Notes under the pieces: model-generated | Seen by the model: the letters and a program-made list of their open reading frames with translations, nothing else | Databases searched by the model: none | Told to the model about the DNA's origin: nothing | Made by a program: the position numbers and the translations under genes | Source: Pseudoclavibacter terrae | Lineage (GTDB): Bacteria > Actinomycetota > Actinomycetes > Actinomycetales > Microbacteriaceae | Direction: 5' to 3' | Length of the DNA: 64,000 bases | NCBI RefSeq assembly: GCF_008831075.1 | Contig: NZ_WBJX01000002.1 | Location: 496,001 to 560,000 of the forward strand | Shown here: one piece after another, positions 1 to 6,868 of the stretch | How positions within the stretch are numbered: the first letter of the stretch is position 1 | Layout of the letters: each line of letters opens with the position of its first letter

Positions 1-2
1 TC

Positions 3-335
3 GTCATGCAGCGCGTCAACAAGTACCTGCGCGGGGAACTCGAGCGCTTCGAGGACACTGCGCTGGCAGCCCTCATCGCCGCCAAGCGCCTCGAGGACTA
101 CAAGGACGCACTCCGTCTGCGCAACGTACGCAGCATCGACGCGCCAGGAACGACGGGATGGATCATGCATCAGAACGTGAAGAACCGCCGCCTCCTCGAG
201 TCGGTGGGCACCGACGAGATCCTGGCGACCGCAGCACTGGTCGATATCGCCCGTGACCTCGTCGTCACGGAGAAGCGCCAGCAGCCATCGGCCGCGTTGG
301 CGGGCCTCGCGGCGACCGCCGGGGGTCTGGTATGA
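3..335 (+). CDS. C-terminal part of an unrecognised protein (cut by window edge)
   Basis: The frame is open to the left edge, so this is the last ~111 residues of a longer protein. The visible part is mostly helical and charged, rich in Leu, Ala and Arg, without signal peptide, membrane segment or cysteine. I do not recognise the family. Its stop codon overlaps the start of the following CysJ-type reductase gene by ATGA, so the two are translationally coupled and probably act together; the missing N-terminal part would be needed to say whether it is a redox partner of the reductase. Confidence 0.6.
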   Translation, partial: VMQRVNKYLRGELERFEDTALAALIAAKRLEDYKDALRLRNVRSIDAPGTTGWIMHQNVKNRRLLESVGTDEILATAALVDIARDLVVTEKRQQPSAALAGLAATAGGLV

Positions 336-2068
336 GCGCGCCGTTCATTCCGGTCGACGCCCCGTTCACGAGGGAGCAGCAGGCCTGGCTCTCCGGATTC
401 ATGGCGGGTCTGGCCGCGATCCCAACCGCCGACAAGGAGGTGCAGGCGGCGACGCTCACCCTGGAGATCCTGATCGGCACGCAGACCGGCAACTGCGAGT
501 TCGTGGCCGAGGACCTTGCGGCCGCCGCCCGAGGCGCGGGTCTCGCCGCGACGCTCGCCCCGCTCGATTCGGTGTCGCCCGAGGCACTCGGTGGCGAACG
601 CAACATCGTCGTCGTCACCTCCACGTACGGCGAGGGCGAGATGCCGGACAACGCGGAGCTGTTCTGGGAGGAGCTCTCCGCCGACGGTGCGCCGCGCCTC
701 GAGTCTGCGAAGTTCGCGGTGCTGGCGCTCGGCGACAGCAGCTACGACGACTACTGCCAGGCAGGCAAGCTCATCGACACCCGCCTCGAGCAGCTCGGGG
801 CCACGCGGGTGGTGCAGCGCGTCGACTGCGACGTCGACTACGAGGACACCGCCGCCGCGTGGATCGCCGAGGTCGTCGAGCACTTCGCTGCGCTGCAGCC
901 GAACACGGCAGCCCCGGCTCCCGCCGCCGCGGCCGCCCCCGCTCGGGTGCGCTCCCCCTGGAACAAGAAGACGCCGTACCCGTCGCGTCTCGCGGTGAAC
1001 CGCGTGCTCTCCGGGCCTCGGAGTTCGAAGGAGATCCGCCACTACGAGTTCGATCTCGGCGACAGCGGCATCACGTATGCGGCGGGCGACGCCCTCGCTG
1101 TCGTCCCGGTCAACGAGCCGGCGCTCGTCGACGAGCTGCTCGGACACCTCGGGTTCTCGGGAGACGAGGCGCTCGAGAACGGGTCCAGCCTGCGCACGGC
1201 GTTCGAACGTGAGCTCGACATCACGGCGCCGTCCAAGGACCTGCTGGCGGAGCTCTCCGCGCGCGAGCCGAGCGGCGCCGTCGCCGAGCTCGTGCAGCGC
1301 GGCGACAAGGCGCAGCTCGACAGCTGGCTGTGGGGGAAGGACACGCTCGACGTCCTCAAGGCCGCGCAGGGGGTCGCCTTCGATGCGGACGGGTTCGCGG
1401 CGCTGCTGCGCCCGATGCAGCACCGGGCGTACTCTATCTCGTCGAGCCCACTCGCGAGCCCCGACCGCATCCACCTCACGGTGGCGTCGGTCCGCTACGA
1501 GAACGAGGCCCGCCGGTACGGCGGTGTCTGCTCCACGTTCCTCGCCGATCGTGTCGGCGACGCCGACCCGGTGCACCTGTTCCTGCAGCCGAACGCCGCC
1601 TTCCGGGTTCCCGCGGACGACGACGCGCCGATGATCATGGTCGGGCCGGGAACCGGCATCGCACCGTTCCGCGGGTTCCTGCACGAGCGTGAGGCTCGAG
1701 GCGCGGCTGGCCGCAACTGGCTCTTCTTCGGCGACCAGCATCGCGAGAGCGACTTCATCTACGAAGACGAGCTGACCGGGCTCAGCGAGCGGGGTGTCCT
1801 CGACCGCCTCGACCTCGCGTTCTCGCGCGACCAGGCGGAGAAGGTGTACGTGCAGACGAGGATGCTCGAGCACAGCGCGGAGCTGTACGCCTGGCTCGAG
1901 GAGGGCGGCCACTTCTACGTGTGCGGTGACGCTTCGCGTATGGCTCGGGATGTCGACGATGCCCTGCATGCTGTCGTGGCTCGTGAGCGGGGTGTGACGG
2001 CAGAGGGGGCGGCCGAGTACGTCGGCACCCTGAAGCGCCAGAAGCGCTACGTGAGGGACGTGTACTGA
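332..2068 (+). CDS. CysJ-type sulfite reductase flavoprotein (alpha subunit)
   Basis: NADPH-dependent diflavin reductase that passes electrons from NADPH through FAD and FMN to a redox partner. The 578 residues show a flavodoxin domain (GTQTGN at 49-54, STYGEGEMPDN near 100, GDSSYDDYC near 153), an FAD-binding domain (RAYSISSSP near 365, GGVCSTFL near 397) and an NADP-binding module (GPGTGIAPFRGF near 439, YVCGDASRMARDV near 530), ending in RYVRDVY as CysJ proteins do. Length matches the family (~600). A CysI-type hemoprotein is not visible next to it, so the partner is unknown; the neighbours are a cut-off unknown gene upstream and a HmuS-like gene 3 bases downstream. Domain identity is certain, physiological partner is not. 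Confidence 0.9.
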   Translation: MSAPFIPVDAPFTREQQAWLSGFMAGLAAIPTADKEVQAATLTLEILIGTQTGNCEFVAEDLAAAARGAGLAATLAPLDSVSPEALGGERNIVVVTSTYGEGEMPDNAELFWEELSADGAPRLESAKFAVLALGDSSYDDYCQAGKLIDTRLEQLGATRVVQRVDCDVDYEDTAAAWIAEVVEHFAALQPNTAAPAPAAAAAPARVRSPWNKKTPYPSRLAVNRVLSGPRSSKEIRHYEFDLGDSGITYAAGDALAVVPVNEPALVDELLGHLGFSGDEALENGSSLRTAFERELDITAPSKDLLAELSAREPSGAVAELVQRGDKAQLDSWLWGKDTLDVLKAAQGVAFDADGFAALLRPMQHRAYSISSSPLASPDRIHLTVASVRYENEARRYGGVCSTFLADRVGDADPVHLFLQPNAAFRVPADDDAPMIMVGPGTGIAPFRGFLHEREARGAAGRNWLFFGDQHRESDFIYEDELTGLSERGVLDRLDLAFSRDQAEKVYVQTRMLEHSAELYAWLEEGGHFYVCGDASRMARDVDDALHAVVARERGVTAEGAAEYVGTLKRQKRYVRDVY

Positions 2069-2071
2069 CCG

Positions 2072-3208
2072 ATGCTGCCGGAGGACGCCGCGGGCCAGGG
2101 TGACGCCTGCGGGGCGCGTGGGAACTGCTCGTGTGCGCGTCGCCGGCAGCGTGGACCCGGTGGCGTCGCCAGGGGACGGGCTGCTGGCGGGCGCGCCGAG
2201 CAGGTCGGCGAGCACGGAGCTGTGACCCTGGACCGACTGCTCGCGTCCCCGCACACGATGCTCCGGAAGGTGGCGCTGACGCCGGAGGTGCTGGCCTGCG
2301 GGCTCGTCGCCCTTGGCACGGCCACGGCGACGACACGCAACGAGGCGTGCAGGGTGCATCAGATCGGCAGCTACGACCTGCCGAGTGCCTGCGGGGGTGC
2401 CCTGATGCAGCCGTCGGCGTGGATCACGCTGCGGCTCCGTCCGTCGCTCCTGGGGGCGGCCGTCGTCGCGCAGGATGAGGTGCCGACCGGGTCGCGTCCG
2501 GGGGCGGGAGTGAGGTCGGGTGCGGGTGCGGGTGCGGGCGCGGGTGCGCTGCCGAGCCTCTCTGTCTTCTCCCGTGACGGTGACCTCGTGCACCGTGTGA
2601 TCGTGCATTCCGAGGAAGACGCGGAGCTTCTCTTCGGTCTCGGTCGTTCGCGCGGCCCGAGTGACGTGCAGCTTGCGAACGTCCGGCTGTCGTCGTTGGG
2701 GGCTGTCGGCTGGCGTGAGGGAGACCAGCTGGCTCAGCTCGATGCGGTGTTCGGTGAGGGTGCCCGTGATCGTCATGCGGCGTTGACCGGTCGTGGTGCG
2801 GGCGCGGTTCGTGAAGTTCGGGGCGCTGGCCGCGTTGGGAGCAGTCGACGTGTGGATGCGACGTTGGTCGCGGCGGTGTTCGAGCACTTGAGTTCTGTGG
2901 GGCTGCCGGTGTGCGTCGGTGTGCCGTCGAGTGCGGTGCTGCAGTTGAGCGCCGGCCGGGTGCACCTTGTGGAGCGTGTTGGGACGCTGCTGGTCGTCTC
3001 GCTCGGCCACGGGGTCGTGGAGCTCGACCTCGCCGCCGTTCGGTCGTGCCTGCTGGTGACGTCCTGGGGTCCGCATGGTCCCACGTCCACGCTGGAGGTG
3101 TACGACGCGCGATCGGAGTGCGTGGTCGTGCTGACGCAGCTCGGGATCGTCGGCACCGGCACCCACCGCGCCTGGGAGCAGATCTTGGAGTCGCTGCCTG
3201 CCGCGTGA
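2072..3208 (+). CDS. HmuS/HemS-like heme-utilisation protein, N-terminus doubtful
   Basis: Probable member of the HmuS/HemS/ChuS family, cytoplasmic proteins that bind and degrade imported heme. Family landmarks run in order: LGTATATTRNEACRVHQIG near residues 81-99 (family LGEVMALTRNExxVHExxG), PSLSVFSRDGDLVHRVIV near 165-182 (family LQFFDxxGxAVHKVYL), and a C-terminal region with ALxxxxxxxGLPVxV and TSTLEVYDARSECVV near 340-355 (family TSLELFDxxGxLI). Length (378) suits the family (~350). It starts 3 bases after the reductase stop, so it is probably cotranscribed. The first ~50 residues are Arg/Gly-rich and look out of frame (see findings); a GTG at 2220 is an alternative start. Assignment is from remembered family patterns. 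Confidence 0.55.
   Translation: MLPEDAAGQGDACGARGNCSCARRRQRGPGGVARGRAAGGRAEQVGEHGAVTLDRLLASPHTMLRKVALTPEVLACGLVALGTATATTRNEACRVHQIGSYDLPSACGGALMQPSAWITLRLRPSLLGAAVVAQDEVPTGSRPGAGVRSGAGAGAGAGALPSLSVFSRDGDLVHRVIVHSEEDAELLFGLGRSRGPSDVQLANVRLSSLGAVGWREGDQLAQLDAVFGEGARDRHAALTGRGAGAVREVRGAGRVGSSRRVDATLVAAVFEHLSSVGLPVCVGVPSSAVLQLSAGRVHLVERVGTLLVVSLGHGVVELDLAAVRSCLLVTSWGPHGPTSTLEVYDARSECVVVLTQLGIVGTGTHRAWEQILESLPAA
2518..2548 (+). repeat. GGGTGC hexanucleotide repeat inside the HmuS-like gene
   Basis: About five tandem copies of a GGGTGC/GGGCGC unit. In the reading frame of the HmuS-like gene it encodes an alternating Gly-Ala linker between the two halves of the protein. Because the unit is 6 bases, gain or loss of copies would lengthen or shorten the linker without breaking the frame. 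Confidence 0.7.
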
Positions 3209-3255
3209 GGCACGGCTGCCGGCTCCGCTGCTTGTGGTTTCAGGGCCTCGCTTGT

Positions 3256-4851
3256 TTAGGGTCTTCGGTTGATCTGTGGGCGGGCGGCTTGGGCGGTGGC
3301 GGTGGCGGTGGCGTTGGTGGTGTAGGCGCGGCGGCGGGTGGTTCGTCGTGGGGCGTGGTGTCCGAGGGCGGGGACGACGTGCCAGCGTCCGTTGCTGCTT
3401 TGGGTGAGGGCGAGCCGTCCGCGGTGGACTTCGTGGTGGTGGAAGGAGCACAGCAGGATGCCGTGTTTCGCGTCGGTGGGTCCGCCTTCGCTCCAGGGCG
3501 TGGCGTGGTGCACTTCGCACCAGCGCACGGGTGCGCTGCAGCCGGGTGCTCGGCATTGCCGGTCTCGGACGGCGATGGCTCGTCGTTGGGCGGTGGTGAA
3601 GAGTCGTTGTTTGCGGCCGAGGTCGAGGATCTCCCCGGTGCTGCTGCGGGTCGCGACGCGGATGAATCCGTCGCACAGCAGTTGCGCGGCGACGCTCGGC
3701 GGGACTGGTTCGCCGGTGCGCTCCAGGTGCGGGACGTCGTCGGGTCGGGTCGCGGTTCCGGCGATGCCGGCCGTGGTGGTCACGATGATGACGGTGGGCG
3801 CTTCCCCGCCGGTGCGGGGCGCGTCGGGGGATTCGGCGTAGGCGCGCACGACCATCGTGAGCGCGTCGATGCGCTGCTGCTCGATGGAGCGCGGGTCCAC
3901 TAACTGAACCTCGACGTCGTCGCGCTCACCCTGGCCGAAGCTGCCACCGTTGCCATCGCCGAGGCCGCAGCCGACGCCGTCGCCGAGCGCGTGGCTTCCA
4001 CCGCCGCTGTCGGCGGCCGAAGGGAATCCGTGGGCGCCGAGTGCCGGGGCGAGGGGTTCCCCGCACTCGGACGCGGCCGGGAACTCCACTCTCCGTCGGG
4101 GTGAGAGCAGCGCGTCGAACACCGACAGCAGCTGCTCGCCCTGCTCGGGCGTCGCCACGAACTTCCCGGCGACCGCGCCGTCGCTGCGGCGAGAGATCCA
4201 CAGCCCGCGTTCCTCCGCGATCTTGTCGGCCCGCGGCTCGTCACCATCCGGGTCCAAATACGACACCCACGTCGCCGCCTGCACCTCCAGCACCTTCGGT
4301 ACCGCCGGCTGCTCGTCCTCCGGGTTCACCCCGCACGCTGACGCGACCAGCTCCACCTCGGCCCGCGCCACCTCGTCGACGTCCACGCGGTTCCCGGTGT
4401 GATCCAGGCCCTTCGTGATCGCGGACGCCTGCGCGATCGACATGACCGCCGACCCCACCGCCCGAGACACGGCCGGATACCTCGCCGGGATCGTCTCCCC
4501 CGTGACGCTCATCCGCTCCCGCGTCGCCGCCGCCACCCGCACCAGCGTCGACGCCTCGAACGGCCGCACGGCGAGCACCTGCTCCACCATCGCGGTCAGG
4601 TTCCGGAACCCCGACTTCCGCGCCACCGACTCCGCCCGCGGCGACTCATCCTCCCGCCGCAGCAACTCGCCAGCGACCTCCACCAACGCCGCATCCAACA
4701 CCCGCCGACGAGCCGCCAACTCCCGCAAAGCGACCACGACCTCCCCATCCGGAAGACCCGCCAGCTGACACCGCGCCTCGAGCAGCGCATCAACCACCGC
4801 CGTCTCCACTGACGACTGACGACGCGCCTCCTGCTCCGACTCCGATGCCAC
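3256..4851 (-). CDS. DUF222 domain HNH endonuclease (13E12 repeat family type)
   Basis: Protein of the DUF222-plus-HNH family that is multi-copy in many actinobacteria; cellular role unknown. The N-terminal ~330 residues are the helical DUF222 region. The C-terminal HNH module is clear: RDRQCRAPGCSAP, CEVHHATPWSEGG and LLCSFHHHEVHRG, with the Cys pairs and His residues needed for zinc and metal binding. A Gly-rich low-complexity insert lies between the two, and the tail is Thr/Ala/Arg-rich. Start: the frame stays open to 5031, but GTG at 4849-4851 is preceded by a GGGGGAGG ribosome binding site (4857-4864) with 5 bases between, giving 531 residues. The frame above it would run through the promoter region of the divergent TetR gene. 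Confidence 0.85.
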   Translation of the reverse strand: MASESEQEARRQSSVETAVVDALLEARCQLAGLPDGEVVVALRELAARRRVLDAALVEVAGELLRREDESPRAESVARKSGFRNLTAMVEQVLAVRPFEASTLVRVAAATRERMSVTGETIPARYPAVSRAVGSAVMSIAQASAITKGLDHTGNRVDVDEVARAEVELVASACGVNPEDEQPAVPKVLEVQAATWVSYLDPDGDEPRADKIAEERGLWISRRSDGAVAGKFVATPEQGEQLLSVFDALLSPRRRVEFPAASECGEPLAPALGAHGFPSAADSGGGSHALGDGVGCGLGDGNGGSFGQGERDDVEVQLVDPRSIEQQRIDALTMVVRAYAESPDAPRTGGEAPTVIIVTTTAGIAGTATRPDDVPHLERTGEPVPPSVAAQLLCDGFIRVATRSSTGEILDLGRKQRLFTTAQRRAIAVRDRQCRAPGCSAPVRWCEVHHATPWSEGGPTDAKHGILLCSFHHHEVHRGRLALTQSSNGRWHVVPALGHHAPRRTTRRRAYTTNATATATAQAARPQINRRP

Positions 4852-4893
4852 GATAACCTCCCCCAAGATCACCACCAGCCTAGCACTGGACCG

Positions 4894-4915
4894 GGTCAAG
4901 AACCAGCTCTTGACC
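4894..4915. promoter_or_regulatory. Perfect 8-bp inverted repeat upstream of the HNH gene
   Basis: GGTCAAGA and TCTTGACC flank a 6-base spacer, about 43 bases upstream of the GTG start of the HNH gene. Each arm carries TTGACC, a -35-like hexamer, one facing each way. It could be an operator or paired -35 elements; no well-spaced -10 was found for the minus strand, although TAGGCT lies at about 4878-4883. The rest of the 207-base gap (4852-5058) holds the TetR operators listed separately. Confidence 0.4.
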
Positions 4916-5015
4916 AGGGATTGTGGACAAATATCGAAACTAGTTTCTCTACCGAACGAGCGACAAGAGAACCCCAGGTGTGGAGCGATTCGACATGACA
5001 CGCACTCTCCGAGCA

Positions 5016-5046
5016 CAGTGAACGTGTTCACTGAACCCGTTCACTG
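5016..5046. promoter_or_regulatory. Two overlapping TetR operators
   Basis: CAGTGAAC-GT-GTTCACTG (5016-5033) is an inverted repeat with perfect 8-bp arms. It overlaps a second copy, CACTGAAC-CC-GTTCACTG (5029-5046), whose arms match at 7 of 8 positions. The centres are 13 bp apart. They lie 13-43 bases before the ATG of the TetR gene and abut its -10 box, the usual place for TetR autorepression, which is inferred here. Confidence 0.75.
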
Positions 5047-5052
5047 TAGGCT
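5047..5052 (+). promoter_or_regulatory. -10 box TAGGCT of the tetR-doxX operon (leaderless)
   Basis: TAGGCT fits the actinobacterial TANNNT -10 pattern and is exactly 6 bases before the ATG at 5059, so transcription should begin at or next to the start codon. No Shine-Dalgarno sequence is present, which agrees with a leaderless message. The twin TetR operators cover the expected -35 region. Confidence 0.6.
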
Positions 5053-5058
5053 TCACCT

Positions 5059-5697
5059 ATGACGAGCACACGCGCGGAGATCAAGACGCACACTCAGACT
5101 CGCGTGCTCGACGCTGCCGAGCAGATCTTCCAGGAGGAAGGGTTCGCTGGAGCGAGCATCCGCGGTATCGCCAAGTCCGCGGGCGTGAGCACCGGCACCG
5201 TCATCTCGGTGGGCGACAAGAAGACGCTGCTCGTGCGAGTCTTCGATCGTCTCATCGAAGCCGAGCACAATCGTGATGCAGCGGGTGGCAACGTCGAATC
5301 GGTGACGACTCGACCAAGGCGGCTCTCTGGTGTCGAATATCGCTCCCCGGGCACAGGCACCTGTTCAGACCGCCTGGTGGCTCTGGCCGCCCCGTTTGTC
5401 GCCGTCTTCATGCGGAATGACGACCTCGCCCGCGTCTATGCGTCGATCCTCGTCTCCGGCGGTCACTCCTCGAGTCTCTTCTCCGAGCTCGCTGCGCGAC
5501 TCACCGAGGAGTTCCGCTCCGTGATCACGGAGCGAGGCTGCACGCCGCGCTCGGAAGCCGCCCAGAAAGCCGGCGCGCTGTACTTCGCCTACGTCGGCCT
5601 GCTCTTCACGGCCTCAGCCCGCCGCGCCTCCGACCCCGCGGATCTTGCCGCGGATCTCCACCGCGCGTTCGCCGCGATCTGCACCTGCACGGAGTGA
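5059..5697 (+). CDS. TetR family transcriptional regulator
   Basis: DNA-binding repressor of the TetR family, 212 residues. The N-terminal helix-turn-helix is seen at RVLDAAEQIFQEEGFAGASI and RGIAKSAGVSTGTVISVGDK (about residues 15-60). The usual YxxF that follows GTV in TetR proteins is replaced by ISVGD, an odd feature. The C-terminal ligand domain is divergent, as is normal. It overlaps the following DoxX-like gene by one base (TGATG), so that membrane protein is the likely target along with the regulator itself. Two overlapping operators precede the start. Confidence 0.88.
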   Translation: MTSTRAEIKTHTQTRVLDAAEQIFQEEGFAGASIRGIAKSAGVSTGTVISVGDKKTLLVRVFDRLIEAEHNRDAAGGNVESVTTRPRRLSGVEYRSPGTGTCSDRLVALAAPFVAVFMRNDDLARVYASILVSGGHSSSLFSELAARLTEEFRSVITERGCTPRSEAAQKAGALYFAYVGLLFTASARRASDPADLAADLHRAFAAICTCTE

Positions 5698-6053
5698 TGA
5701 TGACACTTCTCCCCGACCCGTGGTGGCCAACGATCGTGTTGGCTGTCGTCCTCGCCGCCGATGCTGTGATGTCGCTCAAGCCGCCCGGGTTCATCCGAGA
5801 TTGCCTTGACGGGGTGCGCTTCCCGCGTGACTGGTGGTGGACGCTCATCGTCATCAAGCTGACTGCCGCGACCGGCCTCGTCGCGGGCCTCTGGGTTCCG
5901 GGCGTGGCTCTCGCGGCGAACGTGGGCGTCGTCGCGTACTTCGTGTGCGCCGCGGTCGCGCACCTGCGAGCGCGCTTTCTCGGCCTGGCGTTCTGGCTCA
6001 ACTGCCTGGGGCTGCTCGCTCTCGCTCTCGTGGTGCTGGTCGTCTCGCTCTAG
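5697..6053 (+). CDS. DoxX-like small membrane protein
   Basis: About 118 residues with four hydrophobic segments (WWPTIVLAVVLAADAVMSL, WWWTLIVIKLTAATGLVAGL, GVALAANVGVVAYFVCAAVA and LGLAFWLNCLGLLALALVVL), which fits the DoxX-like family of four-helix inner membrane proteins. Function unknown; related proteins have been linked to redox homeostasis. Possible starts are GTG 5694, ATG 5697 and ATG 5700; the ATG overlapping the tetR stop is preferred. Its end overlaps by 4 bases the end of the converging 84-residue gene. Confidence 0.7.
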   Translation: MMTLLPDPWWPTIVLAVVLAADAVMSLKPPGFIRDCLDGVRFPRDWWWTLIVIKLTAATGLVAGLWVPGVALAANVGVVAYFVCAAVAHLRARFLGLAFWLNCLGLLALALVVLVVSL

Positions 6054-6304
6054 CTGTCCGTGGAACGCTTCGCCGGGCAGAGGATGCTGCTCGGCTGGTT
6101 CCCTCCGACGCCACGGCGCACCTGATGCTCCGAATACGGGTGTCCGCAGTCGCGGCAGGCGGATGGTGCGCGCACGGGGTCGGTACGTGCGACTCCCCCG
6201 GTCCCCACCTGGGCGGGGCCCATGAATGGGAAGAGTGCCTGGTTGATTCGGTTCCACCAGCCCGGTTGGCCCTTGTAGGGGTTCGGGAGTCTGTCGCTCG
6301 GCAT
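6050..6304 (-). CDS. Small 84-residue protein with a possible zinc site
   Basis: Unrecognised small soluble protein. The N-terminal half has an aromatic, Pro-rich segment (NPYKGQPGWWNRINQALFPF, residues 7-26) and the C-terminal half has CRDCGHPYSEH followed by ILCP, giving a CxxC...H...C pattern that could bind zinc; this is inferred, not shown. I believe similar short proteins occur in other Microbacteriaceae but cannot check. It is divergent from an OhrR-like MarR regulator, and its -10 box lies inside a perfect palindrome, so it is the probable target of that regulator. The ATG follows a -10 box by 6 bases, implying a leaderless message. Confidence 0.72.
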   Translation of the reverse strand: MPSDRLPNPYKGQPGWWNRINQALFPFMGPAQVGTGGVARTDPVRAPSACRDCGHPYSEHQVRRGVGGNQPSSILCPAKRSTDS

Positions 6305-6307
6305 GTT

Positions 6308-6321
6308 GTTAGTGTACTAAC
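6308..6321. promoter_or_regulatory. MarR-type palindromic operator
   Basis: GTTAGT-GT-ACTAAC, perfect 6-bp arms, lies between the divergent 84-residue gene and the MarR gene. It contains the -10 box of the 84-residue gene, so a bound dimer would block that promoter directly. It is 36 bases before the MarR start, where it could also affect the regulator's own promoter. Confidence 0.65.
6311..6316 (-). promoter_or_regulatory. -10 box TACACT of the 84-residue gene (leaderless)
   Basis: Read on the minus strand, TACACT is followed by AACAAC and then the ATG at 6304. The 6-base spacing puts the transcription start at the start codon. It sits wholly inside the palindrome at 6308-6321. Confidence 0.55.
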
Positions 6322-6345
6322 TATTCGTAGGCTTGTCGCCTCGGC

Positions 6346-6351
6346 TAGTCT
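6346..6351 (+). promoter_or_regulatory. -10 box TAGTCT of the marR gene (leaderless)
   Basis: TAGTCT is followed by 6 bases and then the GTG start at 6358. There is no ribosome binding site, so the spacing supports both the GTG start and a leaderless message. Confidence 0.55.
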
Positions 6352-6357
6352 GGACGC

Positions 6358-6822
6358 GTGGACCTCCTCGCCCTCGACAAGCAACTCTGCTTCGCCCTCG
6401 CTGCTGCGAGCAGGAGCGTCATCTCGCTGTACCGCCCGATCCTCGAGCCCCTCGGCCTCACTCACCCCCAGTACCTCGTGATGCTGGGCCTCTGGGAGGA
6501 CGACGGGCAGACCCTCGGTCAACTGGCGAGAGCGCTGCACCTCGAACCGGCGACCCTGAGCCCGCTCGTGAAGCGACTCGAAGCATCGGGCCTCATCACG
6601 CGAAACCGGCGGCCAGCGGATGAGCGCGCTGTCGAGATCCGACTCACGGACGCGGGGCGCGCGCTCAGGCTGAAGGCGGAAGAAGTCCCAGTCAAGGTCG
6701 TTGCCGAGCTCGGCTGGAGCATCCCCGAACTCGAGTCGCTCAAGGACACGCTCACGCAGCTGCTGGCCGACTCCACGTCCGCTCGGAGCGACCGGGGCGC
6801 AGGCCATCCCCAGGAGCGCTGA
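6358..6822 (+). CDS. MarR family regulator, OhrR-like
   Basis: Winged-helix regulator of 154 residues. The start LDKQLCFALAAASRSVISLY and the following RPILEPLGLTHPQYLVMLGL are close to OhrR, the organic-hydroperoxide sensor, including the conserved reactive cysteine (Cys11 here) in QLCFAL. The wing region LVKRLEASGLITRNRRPADE is typical. No ohr peroxidase gene is next to it; the divergent 84-residue gene and the convergent old-yellow-enzyme gene are the only neighbours. Peroxide sensing is inferred from the cysteine. The GTG start agrees with the -10 box 6 bases upstream. Confidence 0.82.
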   Translation: MDLLALDKQLCFALAAASRSVISLYRPILEPLGLTHPQYLVMLGLWEDDGQTLGQLARALHLEPATLSPLVKRLEASGLITRNRRPADERAVEIRLTDAGRALRLKAEEVPVKVVAELGWSIPELESLKDTLTQLLADSTSARSDRGAGHPQER

Positions 6823-6823
6823 C

Positions 6824-6837
6824 GCCCGCCTGCGGGC
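6824..6837. terminator. Short GC hairpin between convergent marR and OYE genes
   Basis: GCCCGC-CT-GCGGGC begins one base after the marR stop codon, in the 46-base gap between two converging genes. It lacks a T-tract, so it is only a candidate terminator. Confidence 0.35.
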
Positions 6838-6868
6838 CTGAACCCGAGCTGCCGGCCCGTCCCAGCTG

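Noticed and set aside
170-3676. A 1,168-codon open frame on the minus strand
   Set aside because: It is antisense to the clear CysJ-type gene, is Arg/Pro-rich without any family pattern, and reflects the high GC content that keeps shadow frames open.
4852-5031. 60-residue N-terminal extension of the HNH protein
   Set aside because: It would run through the inverted repeat and TetR operator region and has no ribosome binding site, while GTG 4851 has a strong one.
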